A stretch of 64,000 nt of DNA, taken from Planctomycetota bacterium (lineage in GTDB: Bacteria > Planctomycetota > Phycisphaerae > Sedimentisphaerales > Anaerobacaceae). The translations under genes were made by a program, and so were the position numbers. The notes beneath the pieces are model-generated. The model worked only from the letters and a program-made list of their open reading frames with translations, was not told the DNA's origin and searched no databases. The stretch is taken from positions 1 through 64,000 of the forward strand of contig VRUK01000017.1 in assembly GCA_019456195.1 (NCBI GenBank). Direction: 5' to 3'. This document shows, piece by piece, positions 24,758 to 33,965 of this stretch (positions are counted from its first letter, which is position 1; each line of letters begins with the position of its first letter).

Positions 24758-25798
24758 ATGATAAGGATTATAAGAAAGATCAAATTCGGCAAGATAGCAA
24801 TTGTGATTTTTTTGACGGTCCTGATCTGGGTCTGGACCGACCTGGACCTGGACGAAGAATTAACTGTTTCCCGGACCACGATAAGCGTAGCCCACAGCCC
24901 CGAACTCCTGGTCAGTTTCAACGGCCAACGGGAGGCTCTGATTAATAATATCCAGCTTAAAGGTCCCGCCAAAAAAATCGCCGAGGTAAGGCGAGGACTC
25001 GACGACGGCACTCTGGAGCTTAATTTAACTCTGAATCCTGAGCGGGAAGGGATGATTACTACCGGCTCACATACTCTGAAAGTTCTGGATTTTCTCAAAA
25101 GGAGCGATGAGATAAAAGAGCTCGGAGGCCTTACGGTTGAAGATTGTAAACCGGAGATAATTGAAGTCAATGTTGTTAAGCTTGAAAAAAAATCGTTAGA
25201 TATCGAATGTTTTGATGAAAACGGAATTCTGGTGACGGTTGAGAGTATTGACCCGTCGAAAGTTGAAATGTATGTGCCCGCCGACAGCAGATTGAAAACC
25301 CAGGTCCTGTTGACGAGCAGGGATATCACGCAGGCGAGACTCTCTGTCGTTGAAAAAACACCCTATGTTGTATTGGCAGCAAATCAGAAAAGGGACGCCC
25401 TTATCAAGGTGAGAATTACAATGTCGCCCGAAGCGGACTCGTTGACCGAATATCCCATAGATGCCACGCTTGGAATTACATTAGGCATGAATCTCGTAGG
25501 TGAATACAAACCGGAAATACCCACTTCCAATTACAATAATTTGGTATCTTTTTCAATATTTGCCACTGCAGCGGCCAAAGAGGCTTATGAAAACCAGGAT
25601 TTCCAGATAACTTTGATTATTCGCGACGGCGACGAAAAAGAAGGACCGGATAAAGTGCAGCGCAGAGCAGTGGTTCATAATTTCCCCGAAGAATTCGTCC
25701 GCAAAAACGAAATCGGACTTAAAGGGGAACCGGGAATAGCTGAATTTCAGTTGAAACCAATAAGTCCTGCTAAGACTCCGCCGGCCGGAACGAATTGA
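24758..25798 (+). CDS. cdaR: YbbR-domain protein, CdaR-like regulator of CdaA
   Basis: 346 residues. One N-terminal membrane segment (FGKIAIVIFLTVLIWVW, about 9-27), then an extracytoplasmic region made of successive YbbR-type beta domains, with patterns such as VSFNGQREALINNIQLKG and DPSKVEMYVP. In known systems CdaR binds CdaA through the membrane and tunes c-di-AMP synthesis. It follows cdaA by 73 bases on the same strand. The last 29 bases overlap the converging cstA gene. Confidence 0.85.
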   Translation: MIRIIRKIKFGKIAIVIFLTVLIWVWTDLDLDEELTVSRTTISVAHSPELLVSFNGQREALINNIQLKGPAKKIAEVRRGLDDGTLELNLTLNPEREGMITTGSHTLKVLDFLKRSDEIKELGGLTVEDCKPEIIEVNVVKLEKKSLDIECFDENGILVTVESIDPSKVEMYVPADSRLKTQVLLTSRDITQARLSVVEKTPYVVLAANQKRDALIKVRITMSPEADSLTEYPIDATLGITLGMNLVGEYKPEIPTSNYNNLVSFSIFATAAAKEAYENQDFQITLIIRDGDEKEGPDKVQRRAVVHNFPEEFVRKNEIGLKGEPGIAEFQLKPISPAKTPPAGTN

Positions 25799-27494
25799 AA
25801 AAGACTATCAAAGCCTCGATGGTCATCCATAATGACAGTGCGAAAATTCCGCCGCCGATTATAACGAGAAGCCAGTTGCCCTTGCTGATAAAATCTATTT
25901 CGTTTTTGACCATAGCCCAAACTGTAATTACCAGCATAATCAGGCACGGCAAAGCGGTTACAAGGAATTTCAGTCCGCCCTTGCGTTTCAGATAAAGAGT
26001 AACCAACAGCAGGGCCAGGGCGGCCAGGAGTTGATTTGCGCTTCCAAATAACGGCCAAAGCATCATTGCGCCTTTGCCGTCTGCGCCTGTGGCGAATGCC
26101 AGCCCGGCTGCTGTAACTACGGCAAAACTTGTTGCCGCCCATCTGTTGGCTAAAAATGGAATTCGCAGATCGGTTGCCATCTCACTTATCACGTAGCGCT
26201 GGATTCGCGTCGAGGTATCGAGTGTTGTGCCGGCGAACGAAGCGATGAATACGCCCATAAGCGTAATTCCAACTTTCTCAGGTATTCCGATTTGCCTCAT
26301 CATATTAGCCGCACCGATAACTACCGGGGCTATTTTGTCGGATAAACCCTTGGCTCCTATCCAGGTGCTGTATTGATGCTGCCATGCGGCCTGACCCGTG
26401 AGAATTGTGCCGTTGTCGAGCTTTAGATACATTCCGATTCCGGCCGCGACACAGACTATAACCAGTATCGCCAGGAAACCTTCCAACAGCATGGAGCCGT
26501 ACCCAACGAACTGGCAGTCGGTTTCTTTGGAGACCTGTTTCGAGCTTGTGCCGGAGGCAACCAGCGAATGGAATCCGCTGATGGCGCCGCAGGCGATTAT
26601 AACGAACATAAAAGGCCAAATCGGCGGAGTACCGGCGGGAAGCGCCCTGTTAACAGCCGGCGCAACAAGGGGAAGATTACCCGAAAGGCAAGCAACTACA
26701 GCCCCGCCAACCAATAGACCCATGGCGATAAAGAGCTGCCAGGCGTTTATATAATCCCTCGGCTGCAGGAGTGTTGTGACCGGTAGTGTCGAGGCTACCC
26801 AGGCGTAAATCAGCAGAATTATTACCCACAGTCCTGTCGATGGTATCCCAAAGACTGTCCCGAGTTTGATTGGCAGTAAACTGCCTACGCCAATACACAG
26901 ATACATTCCGATTACCGCTATTGTCGTTGCAAGGGCGACGTTGGCGGTTTTTTTATAGACGGCAAAACCCAGCGCAACGGCTATTGGAATTTGAAGCCAT
27001 ACCGGAACGACCGCGCTGGGAAATCTGGTAAAGACGGCCGCAATCACGACGCCGAATATTGCGATAACAATCAGCAGACTCAAAAATACAACGGCGAAGA
27101 ATATAAATCGCACACGCATATTGATATACTTAGCTGCGACTTCTGATAAGCTTTTGCCCTCGTTTCGCAGTGAGACAACCAACGCCCCCAAGTCGTGCAC
27201 AGCTCCCATAAAGATGGAGCCGAAGAACACCCAGAGGACAGCCGGGAGCCAGCCCCAGATAATTCCTATAGCCGGGCCGACGATAGGTCCCGTGCCTGCG
27301 ATTGAAGTGTAATGATGTCCAAAGATTATACCTTTTCGGGCCGGGACATAATCGATACCGTCATGCAGTTCCACGCTCGGAACGGATGCGTTTTTATTAA
27401 GTTTGAATATCTTTTTTGCCAGAAATCGCCCGTAGGTATGATAAGCAACCAGGTACCCGCCCCCACAAATCAGTATCAACAAAAGCGTATCCAT
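25770..27494 (-). CDS. cstA: CstA family carbon-starvation/pyruvate transporter
   Basis: 574 residues with about 15 to 16 hydrophobic segments. N-terminal GGGYLVAYHTYGRFLAKKIF and GIDYVPARKGIIFGHHYTSIAGTGPIVGPAIG are strong CstA hallmarks, as are FHSLVASGTSSKQ and FAGTTLDTSTRIQRYVI. Members import peptides or pyruvate during carbon limitation. It is shorter than the E. coli protein (701) but within the range of the shorter CstA group. Overlaps cdaR tail to tail and lies 26 bases downstream of der. Confidence 0.93.
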   Translation of the reverse strand: MDTLLLILICGGGYLVAYHTYGRFLAKKIFKLNKNASVPSVELHDGIDYVPARKGIIFGHHYTSIAGTGPIVGPAIGIIWGWLPAVLWVFFGSIFMGAVHDLGALVVSLRNEGKSLSEVAAKYINMRVRFIFFAVVFLSLLIVIAIFGVVIAAVFTRFPSAVVPVWLQIPIAVALGFAVYKKTANVALATTIAVIGMYLCIGVGSLLPIKLGTVFGIPSTGLWVIILLIYAWVASTLPVTTLLQPRDYINAWQLFIAMGLLVGGAVVACLSGNLPLVAPAVNRALPAGTPPIWPFMFVIIACGAISGFHSLVASGTSSKQVSKETDCQFVGYGSMLLEGFLAILVIVCVAAGIGMYLKLDNGTILTGQAAWQHQYSTWIGAKGLSDKIAPVVIGAANMMRQIGIPEKVGITLMGVFIASFAGTTLDTSTRIQRYVISEMATDLRIPFLANRWAATSFAVVTAAGLAFATGADGKGAMMLWPLFGSANQLLAALALLLVTLYLKRKGGLKFLVTALPCLIMLVITVWAMVKNEIDFISKGNWLLVIIGGGIFALSLWMTIEALIVFFNSFRPAES

Positions 27495-27520
27495 CTTGTG
27501 TACCTCGTATTTTGTATTAA

Positions 27521-28840
27521 CTATTTCCTGTGTGGTCTGGCCAACAGTTTTATAGGCACTTCTTCTACGAGCAGCAAAGTTCGCAACCGGTTTACGATGT
27601 ATCTGAGATAATTTTCTTCGAACAATTCGGGCTTGTTTACGAACATAAGTAACGTAATCGGATTTATCGCAATTTGCGTGGCATAATAAATTTTTGGCCA
27701 GCCCTTTTTTTTGCCTCTGGAGGTGCCGATTTTCTCTTGTTTAATAATTTCAAACGTTTTATTTAATTTTACAGTGGGAATCCATGTTGTTGTCTGTTTG
27801 AAGATTTCCGTAGTCAAATCCAGAACGCTCTGTATGTTCTTTGCTTCGGTAGCTGTTGTAAAAGCTATAGGTGCATATTTTAAGCCCGGCAGAACTTTCG
27901 TCAAATATCCCTCGTAGTCTTCGGTAGCGGCCGAGTCTTTGGCCAAGTCCCATTTATTTACGATTATTATACAGCTTTTGTTTTCTTCGGCGATGAGTTT
28001 GGCTAATTTTTTATCGACCTGCGAGACCGAAAGGGTGGCATCTATGATAAACAGCACAACGTCGGCGCGACGAATTGAGCGCTCTGCACGAACGTAGCCG
28101 TAGAACTCGATACTGTTGGCCATCTTTCTTTTCTTTCTAACCCCAGCCGTATCGATAACAATGATGGTCTTGCCGTCTTTTTCAAATCGCACATCAACAG
28201 CGTCTCTGGTGGTTCCCGGTACTTCACTGACAATTACACGCTCGAAACCCGCCATAGCATTTACGAGAGTGCTCTTACCGGCGTTTCGCTTGCCGACTAT
28301 AGCTACTTTCATATCGGGTATTGCCGGCTGACCCGGCTCCAAAGTTGCGATTTTATCAAAGATTTTATCGAGCAGGACCGCTTTGTTGAGATTGTTCTGT
28401 ACTGAAACGCATAGAAATTCGCCGAAGCCGAGTTTGGAAAATTCTCCCGCGGTGGGAAACATCCTGGCTGTGTCGGCCTTGTTGGCGACGCCGATGACGT
28501 CGAGATTGTTTTTGCGCAGAAGCTGTGCTATTTTTTCGTCTAACGGCACCAGACCGTCACGAATATCTACCATAAACAACACAAGCTGCGCCGATTCAAT
28601 TGCCTGGAAGATTTGATATTCGATATGTTCGCTCAACTGGTCGCTATCGACTATTCCATATCCGCCGGTATCGATAAGCTCAAAATAACGCTCGTCTCTG
28701 CTTATGAAGGTGCTGATGCGGTCTCTTGTAACGCCGGCGGTAGGCTCGACAATACTTATCATCACGCCTGCCAGTGCATTTAAAAGACTGCTTTTACCGA
28801 CATTCGGCCGGCCAATTATTGCTACTTTAGGTAGTGCCAT
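27521..28840 (-). CDS. der: Ribosome assembly GTPase Der (EngA)
   Basis: 439 residues with two tandem GTPase domains, the hallmark of Der. First: GRPNVGKSSLLNAL (G1), DTGGYG (G3), NKAD (G4). Second: GKRNAGKSTLVNAM (G1), DTAGV (G3), NKWD (G4). A KH-like C-terminal domain (about 350-439) ends with RPHRK. Needed for 50S subunit maturation. ATG at 28840. Divergent from the GH5 pseudogene. Confidence 0.96.
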   Translation of the reverse strand: MALPKVAIIGRPNVGKSSLLNALAGVMISIVEPTAGVTRDRISTFISRDERYFELIDTGGYGIVDSDQLSEHIEYQIFQAIESAQLVLFMVDIRDGLVPLDEKIAQLLRKNNLDVIGVANKADTARMFPTAGEFSKLGFGEFLCVSVQNNLNKAVLLDKIFDKIATLEPGQPAIPDMKVAIVGKRNAGKSTLVNAMAGFERVIVSEVPGTTRDAVDVRFEKDGKTIIVIDTAGVRKKRKMANSIEFYGYVRAERSIRRADVVLFIIDATLSVSQVDKKLAKLIAEENKSCIIIVNKWDLAKDSAATEDYEGYLTKVLPGLKYAPIAFTTATEAKNIQSVLDLTTEIFKQTTTWIPTVKLNKTFEIIKQEKIGTSRGKKKGWPKIYYATQIAINPITLLMFVNKPELFEENYLRYIVNRLRTLLLVEEVPIKLLARPHRK

Positions 28841-28958
28841 TTTTTTACCAACTCTTTATATTGACTATTTTTTCTCTATTATTTACTATTATTTGTATAT
28901 AACAGTCAATCTTCAAATTTTATGGTACGAGGGTTTTTTCTCTGGTGAGGTGATTCTT

Positions 28959-30040
28959 ATGGACAATAATCGACGGGAATTTTTGAAAATGGTTGCCGCT
29001 GGGACCGCGGCGGCGGCACTGCCGGCGCAGGCACAGAGGCCGAAGAAGAGAACCAACAGACCTGTTGTGCAAAAAGCTCTGCCGCGCTGGCGTGGTTTTA
29101 ATTTTCTGGATATGTTCACGATGCGAAGCAAAGCCGATTTTCCGGAGGATGATTTCCGCTGGATGCGCGACTGGGGATTTGACTTCGTTCGTTTTCCAAT
29201 GTGCTATCGATTATGGATAGAAGACGGGGACGACTATAAAATCCACGAACCGATGCTGGAGAAACTCGACCGGGCTGTGGAGCTTGCCGGAAAATATGGC
29301 CTGCACGTCAGTCTGAATTTTCATCGCGGGCCCGGCTATTCGGTGAACAGGGAATTCACAGAACCATTCAATCTGTGGAAGGACGCCGAACCGCTCGAAG
29401 CATTCTGCTTCCACTGGCAGATGCTTGCCAGACGCTATCGTGGTATTTCGAGAGGTAAGCTCAGCTTCGATTTAATCAATGAGCCTCCTTCTATCGGGCA
29501 GCTTATGAGCCGCAGCGACCATGAGCGTGTAGTCCGTACGGCGGTGGCGGCCATCCGAGAAATAAATCCCAATCGAATTGTCGTAGCCGATGGTATGAGC
29601 TGGGGGAACGAACCGGCACCGGAATTGGCCGACCTTGGCATCGGCCAGAGCACGCGTGCCTATCAGCCAATGTTTATCAGTCACTATAAAGCCTCCTGGG
29701 TGAATGGTGATAAATTCTCCGGCCTGCCTGGCCCGGAAACGGCTGGGACCGCAGGCGTCTGGAGCAGCACTACAAGAAGTGAGCCGACCTTGCAAAAAAA
29801 GGCGTTGGCGTTCACTGTGGAGAAGGTGGTGCTTATAACAAGACGCCTCATAAAGTTGTCTTAACCTGGCTGCGCGATGTCCTGGAGATACTTACCGGTC
29901 ACGGTATCGGCCTGGCTGTCTGGAACTTGCGCGGGTCGTTCGGTATTCTTGATTCCGGCCGAAAAGATGTGGAATATGAAGACTTCCATGGCCATAAGCT
30001 CGACCGCAAATTACTTGAGCTGCTGCGGGAATTCGAATAA
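28959..30040 (+). pseudogene. GH5 (cellulase-fold) glycoside hydrolase with two disabling lesions
   Basis: ATG at 28959 after GAGGTG. A Tat-type signal (RREFLKMVAAGTAAAALPA) leads into a GH5 barrel: WRGFNFLDMF, GFDFVRFPMCYRLW, and acid/base motif FDLINEPP. One base appears lost near 29727 (after CTGCC), moving the frame by one. In the new frame WDRRRLEQHYKK is followed by TGA at 29780-29782, where a TGG tryptophan is expected. Family sequence then resumes as GVGVHCGEGGAYNKTPH (nucleophile E) and AVWNLRGSFGILDSGRKD, ending at 30040. The unshifted frame stops at 29864 and lacks the nucleophile, so no active enzyme is expected. Restored length about 360. Confidence 0.85.
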
Positions 30041-30056
30041 GCACATCTTAGAATAA

Positions 30057-31142
30057 TCAGAAGGCTGCTGACTGAAGTGGATTCCTGACCCACAATAGGT
30101 TGCGCTCAAAATCGAGCACAATCACCGTTTCATTAAAGAAGCCAATTCCCAGCGTAAACTCGTCCTTTCCGTACGGAGTATCGTCGGTTATGACGCTAAT
30201 TTGGGCATCATTTATCGAGATATTTCCCAGGGTAAGTTGTTCTACTGTAATCTTTTTGCTCGGCAGCCAGCCGGAAAGGGGGGTTCTCAGTCGACCTTTT
30301 TCCTGGTGACGCAGTTGCAAGCCTGCCGAAATCTTTGCCCATATACTTTTCGTGAGAATCAATCCCGGAGCGGCACCTGTATCGAACTCTATGCGTTGTG
30401 TTTGGCCGACAAGCGGGATATCAACAACTAATCTGGCGTACCGCTTCTCATTGTGCTCTATCGTCATCGGGTACTGGTGCCATTGATTGCTGTCTTGTGG
30501 ATTAAATGAGTTGTTTGCGGCGAATTCCACCTCTCGGGTGACATTGTCGATAAGTATATAGCTGAATTCCTTCATCAGGCCGAGGCCGAGATTGATTTTT
30601 TGTTCCTGCCAAGTTGTGTGGCCGAGCACACGCCTTTCATAATGCGCCAGCCAGTATTCACAGGCGGGGTGGACTATCGTTAGGGTCCCTATCTTGAGCT
30701 GGTCGAGGTGACAAAGCCCACCGATATTCTTGCCGAGTTCGTCTATAGGATAAATCTCCAAGCCGGCATCCAGTACAAGAGAATCAGTAACTGCAAGATA
30801 TTTAGTGGCTCCGCTGTCTATTACAAGGGGGTAGATTTTTCCATCGTTCACTTGGGCTAATACCTGAACATTTGGTGAGTTCTCGCGCATTTTCACACGG
30901 CAGCGGCCTTTATGATATATCTCGGTTTTATCCCATTTTATATTTACTCGATTAGTATCCTGGCTGATTATCTTAAAAATGACGTGGTTCGGATCCATCA
31001 GACGGACACTCGGTGAAGACTCAAAATTATGCGCATAAACATATACCGTCTTGTCTGTCCATTTCACAGCCAATATGAGCGCCCAGCATAGGGCAGTAAA
31101 TGTTACCAGTGAGATTATTGCTACAGTCTTTTTCCGCATCAC
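30057..31142 (-). CDS. Membrane-anchored aspartyl-protease-like protein with two D-S/T-G motifs
   Basis: 361 residues. One N-terminal membrane segment (about 5-26) places the rest outside the cytoplasm. Two retropepsin-like half-sites are visible: VIDSGATKYL (about residue 107) and EFDTGAAPGLIL (about residue 254), each followed by hydrophobic strands; the second half ends with GIGFFNETVIVLDFE. Two catalytic aspartates in one chain would allow a monomeric pepsin-like enzyme, but binding-only relatives exist. Converges with the GH5 pseudogene. No target is suggested by the neighbours. Confidence 0.7.
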   Translation of the reverse strand: MMRKKTVAIISLVTFTALCWALILAVKWTDKTVYVYAHNFESSPSVRLMDPNHVIFKIISQDTNRVNIKWDKTEIYHKGRCRVKMRENSPNVQVLAQVNDGKIYPLVIDSGATKYLAVTDSLVLDAGLEIYPIDELGKNIGGLCHLDQLKIGTLTIVHPACEYWLAHYERRVLGHTTWQEQKINLGLGLMKEFSYILIDNVTREVEFAANNSFNPQDSNQWHQYPMTIEHNEKRYARLVVDIPLVGQTQRIEFDTGAAPGLILTKSIWAKISAGLQLRHQEKGRLRTPLSGWLPSKKITVEQLTLGNISINDAQISVITDDTPYGKDEFTLGIGFFNETVIVLDFERNLLWVRNPLQSAAF

Positions 31143-31252
31143 ACAATCCCGAAGACATTAAAAAAAGTGCAGTAGAATATTATAATAGACGTCTGAATCG
31201 TCGTTTTGTTACAAAAAAAATGCCTTAAAACGGGTTTTTTGAATATTTTAAG

Positions 31253-31474
31253 CTATGATTGTTCGTTTTCGTATTGAAAAACAGCCTCTATCGAGAGCCC
31301 AAAAGTTTGAGCTATCTTAAAGGCAAGGGGCAGAGAAGGTGCGTACTTGCCGGCTTCGATGGCAATGATTGTCTGACGGGTGACGCTTGCTTTGTCGGCC
31401 AACTGCTGCTGGGTCATCTGGTCGTGTTCAAAGCGAAGCCTGCGAATATTGTTGCTGAGTCTGTTACTGCCCAT
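31253..31474 (-). CDS. XRE-family helix-turn-helix regulator
   Basis: 73 residues, essentially one Cro/CI-type HTH: RLRFEHDQMTQQQLADKASV then TRQTIIAIEAGKYAPSL as recognition helix, closing with FGLSIEAVFQYENEQ. The ATG at 31474 lies inside the end of the upstream membrane-protein gene (11-base overlap), so translation is coupled. Last gene of a four-gene unit. Probably represses or activates its own operon; a candidate operator lies at 32973-32994. Confidence 0.88.
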   Translation of the reverse strand: MGSNRLSNNIRRLRFEHDQMTQQQLADKASVTRQTIIAIEAGKYAPSLPLAFKIAQTFGLSIEAVFQYENEQS

Positions 31475-31895
31475 TCTCTTCCTCCAGAGCACATTGAATT
31501 AGAATCGCCGCCGAATGAACAAGCTGTGCAGCAAATAAAGTACTAAGAAATATCAAAGGCAGATAATAGACCTTTATGATATTTTGCCCGCCAAGAACGA
31601 AAAATGGGATGATACAGACACAGCCCAGAAATAACGTTAGGGCGCAAGCCGCCAGTTCGAACGCTCGCTTGTAAATCATCTTCTCACGTTCGTCAAAGCC
31701 CGCTTCAGGGCTCTTTTTCCGGTAAAACATATATATCCCGAGACCGGTTAAACTACCGACGATGAAAAAAATAAATATGTAGTCGATACCTTTTGTGTTT
31801 AGAAAGACTAAGAAAGAAAAACCTGCGCCCCCCACAATCACGCCCATTGAGACCACGATAAGATTGACCCATGCGGATTTCTGGAGCTTACTCAT
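31464..31895 (-). CDS. Four-TM protein with FDERE motif (paralog 1)
   Basis: 143 residues with four hydrophobic segments (about 10-30, 38-56, 82-102, 108-132). Between segments two and three it carries GFDEREKMIYKRAFELA. The same D-E-R-[ED]-x-x-I/L-x-x-K-A pattern is found in the next two genes, so the three are paralogs. Resembles small DUF2178-like membrane proteins often paired with HTH regulators; the assignment is tentative. Function unknown. Confidence 0.75.
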   Translation of the reverse strand: MSKLQKSAWVNLIVVSMGVIVGGAGFSFLVFLNTKGIDYIFIFFIVGSLTGLGIYMFYRKKSPEAGFDEREKMIYKRAFELAACALTLFLGCVCIIPFFVLGGQNIIKVYYLPLIFLSTLFAAQLVHSAAILIQCALEEENGQ

Positions 31896-31967
31896 TATAT
31901 TTATCCTTTCGAAAAATCAGTTTCTTAACAAACAGTTTTAATGATTTGGCTTTGCTCACCAGAACTT

Positions 31968-32417
31968 TCACTTTTCTCCATTTTTGTCATTCCGGCCGTA
32001 TTGAATCTTGGAAGCCAGACTCTGCACAAACGTAAAAATGACAAGACCACTCAAAAGTGTCAGGGGCATTACGTTAACTGAGATAGAGCCATGTGGACCG
32101 ACGATGCACCAGGCAATTACACATGCGGCAATGAAATATAACCAAAGCACGACGTATGCGGCCATAACTGCTTTTTTATGGATTAACTGGTCCCGCTCAT
32201 CGAAAGTAATCTGTTTTTTTCCTTTGCCGAGCCTGCCGAAAGTAAAAGGAAATAACCAAAATAAGCCACCCCAGATGACAATGCCTGTGAACATAAGTAC
32301 AGGGGCGAAGGATATTCCCTGGTAATAAGCAATAAATACGGCGACTGAGCCCGGGATGAGAAAACAAGCTAATCCCAAAACAAAATAAAACCAAGATACT
32401 TCCTTTGTTTGATTCAT
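31968..32417 (-). CDS. Four-TM protein with FDERD motif (paralog 2)
   Basis: 149 residues, four hydrophobic segments (about 9-30, 36-55, 82-105, 113-133), with TFDERDQLIHKKAVMAAYV between the second and third. An ATG start at 32417 preceded by GGAG-like bases. Co-directional with its two paralogs and the XRE gene. Sequence outside the DERD motif is only weakly similar to the paralogs, which points to old duplication. Confidence 0.75.
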   Translation of the reverse strand: MNQTKEVSWFYFVLGLACFLIPGSVAVFIAYYQGISFAPVLMFTGIVIWGGLFWLFPFTFGRLGKGKKQITFDERDQLIHKKAVMAAYVVLWLYFIAACVIAWCIVGPHGSISVNVMPLTLLSGLVIFTFVQSLASKIQYGRNDKNGEK

Positions 32418-32508
32418 GATTTTTCTCCTTCGATTGCAACGGTTTTCTGGCTGGTCGCAATATTAATGAAGCTTTCTTATGTTGTTACGGATGTCACTCT
32501 AATTTACC

Positions 32509-32928
32509 TTAGATACCTCTTCGATAATAAAATAGCTGAGTGAGAAATTTAGTTATTTCTGAGAGGACGAATATAAACATTATGACATGCGCGACTATAA
32601 ACGGCCTTACCTGGGCCGCTATACCCGCAATCGGTAAAAAGATTCCGAAAACCAGCACGAAGTAGGCGTTTCTGGCTGCCTTTAATTCAATCAGTCGATC
32701 TCGTTCGTCCAGTGCTTGCGGCTTGTCCCTCAGAGCAATTATTATGTGAAATACAACTTCAACAATGATCACCATTACAATCACAGAAATTAGAAGGACA
32801 ATGCTTTGCGCAACATTGATCTCATCTTGAAAAGCCATCTGAAAAACTCTGACGAAGTAATAACCAAAAATTAATAAAATCGTAACCAATGAAATCCAAA
32901 TGCTTTTTTCCTGGAAGGACTTATTCAT
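32509..32928 (-). CDS. Four-TM protein with LDERD motif (paralog 3)
   Basis: 139 residues, four hydrophobic segments (about 10-30, 40-66, 85-104, 110-128), with ALDERDRLIELKAARNAYFV between the second and third. First gene of the four-gene unit; AAGGAGA-like ribosome site before the ATG at 32928. An inverted repeat upstream may be the regulator's operator. Confidence 0.75.
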   Translation of the reverse strand: MNKSFQEKSIWISLVTILLIFGYYFVRVFQMAFQDEINVAQSIVLLISVIVMVIIVEVVFHIIIALRDKPQALDERDRLIELKAARNAYFVLVFGIFLPIAGIAAQVRPFIVAHVIMFIFVLSEITKFLTQLFYYRRGI

Positions 32929-32972
32929 ATTTTCTCCTTTATTGTTACGTTTTGTTATTATTCATATCTGTA

Positions 32973-32994
32973 AATGTAAAGTTTGTTTTACATT
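32973..32994. promoter_or_regulatory. Candidate operator of the DERE/DERD-XRE operon
   Basis: Perfect inverted repeat AATGTAAA (32973-32980), six bases, TTTACATT (32987-32994), 45 bases upstream of the first gene. A further half-site TTTACATT lies at about 33008. Position and symmetry fit binding by a dimeric XRE repressor such as the product of 31253-31474. Confidence 0.5.
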
Positions 32995-33253
32995 ATGTTA
33001 AGTATCTTTTACATTATTTTTTGAAAAAATATTCTATGTCGGCCTTACAAAAAGCAGGATATCTCTGTAACTCCATTATTTACAATATGTTAAGCTGAGT
33101 TGACATAAATATATTTAGTGAAAAATTTCAGTGCAGTTTTTGGCCTGGATTTGCGTTCAAATGCAAATAAGCGAACAACTTATTTGAATTTTCAAAGGTG
33201 ACAGGCGAAGAATCTTCTGCTCTAAATCCCACATTTTTCCGATATATACTTAT

Positions 33254-33964
33254 ATGGTGTTTATTAATTTCCAGACTAAGGAATGCCTGTTTTGTGCAGA
33301 GACCATTCGGGCCCGTGCAATCAAGTGTCGGTTCTGCGGAGAATTTCTGAATGGCGATAAGGCCAGGGCCTTTCAAAAAGAACAGGTTTCTGATACGGAA
33401 ATCTCAGAGGACGAGGAAACTGAGGATTCGGATGACAGCGTCCTGTTTGCGGCCAGGCCTTCTCTTTGGGGGATAACCACGACGATAGTAAAGGGTATGT
33501 GCCTTATTATATTGGCCGGCCTTCTGATGAAATATCCTCTTGAGAATCTCGCTGACGACTGGCTGAATTTAAAACTTACGGAAAATCAGATTTCAGCCGT
33601 TGGTATGTACAGGGTCATTACCGGCGTTGCGCTTGGCCTGGTTGTTGTGCTTATTCTTGTTATGAAAATCATCAAGCTAAAAATGACCTATTACGAAGTT
33701 TCCTCTGACAGGATTGAATGGGGCCGGGGTATCCTCGACAGACATGTCGATAATATAGATATGTTCAGGGTGATAGATCTGAAGATGCGCAGGAATTTGT
33801 TGGATTGTATTGTCGGAATAGGTTCTGTTGGGCTGATAACGAATGACAAGTCAGACCCGGAGTTTGAGTTTGAAAAGGTGCACAGGCCCCGCGAGCTTTA
33901 TGATATTATCAAGAAAGCCAGTCTCGAAGCGGACCGCACAACCGGCGTAGTGCATCTGGAATAA
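33254..33964 (+). CDS. Zinc-ribbon membrane protein with bacterial PH domain
   Basis: 236 residues. N-terminal zinc ribbon with CLFC (about 11-14) and CRFC (about 26-29), an acidic linker (about 45-65), two membrane segments (about 77-95 and 122-142), then a bPH-type domain (about 145-225) with YYEVSSDRIEWGRGIL and DNIDMFRVIDLKMRRN. This combination is common in small bacterial membrane proteins of unknown role. It sits between two XRE/membrane modules on the opposite strand and ends one base before the converging XRE gene. Confidence 0.78.
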   Translation: MVFINFQTKECLFCAETIRARAIKCRFCGEFLNGDKARAFQKEQVSDTEISEDEETEDSDDSVLFAARPSLWGITTTIVKGMCLIILAGLLMKYPLENLADDWLNLKLTENQISAVGMYRVITGVALGLVVVLILVMKIIKLKMTYYEVSSDRIEWGRGILDRHVDNIDMFRVIDLKMRRNLLDCIVGIGSVGLITNDKSDPEFEFEKVHRPRELYDIIKKASLEADRTTGVVHLE

Positions 33965-33965
33965 T

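Noticed and set aside
29780..29782. TGA read as tryptophan (recoded UGA) in the GH5 gene
   Set aside because: TGA is a normal stop for other genes in the window, for example the serine hydrolase at 15425 and cdaR at 25798, and a frameshift also exists upstream in the same gene. Decay explains it better.
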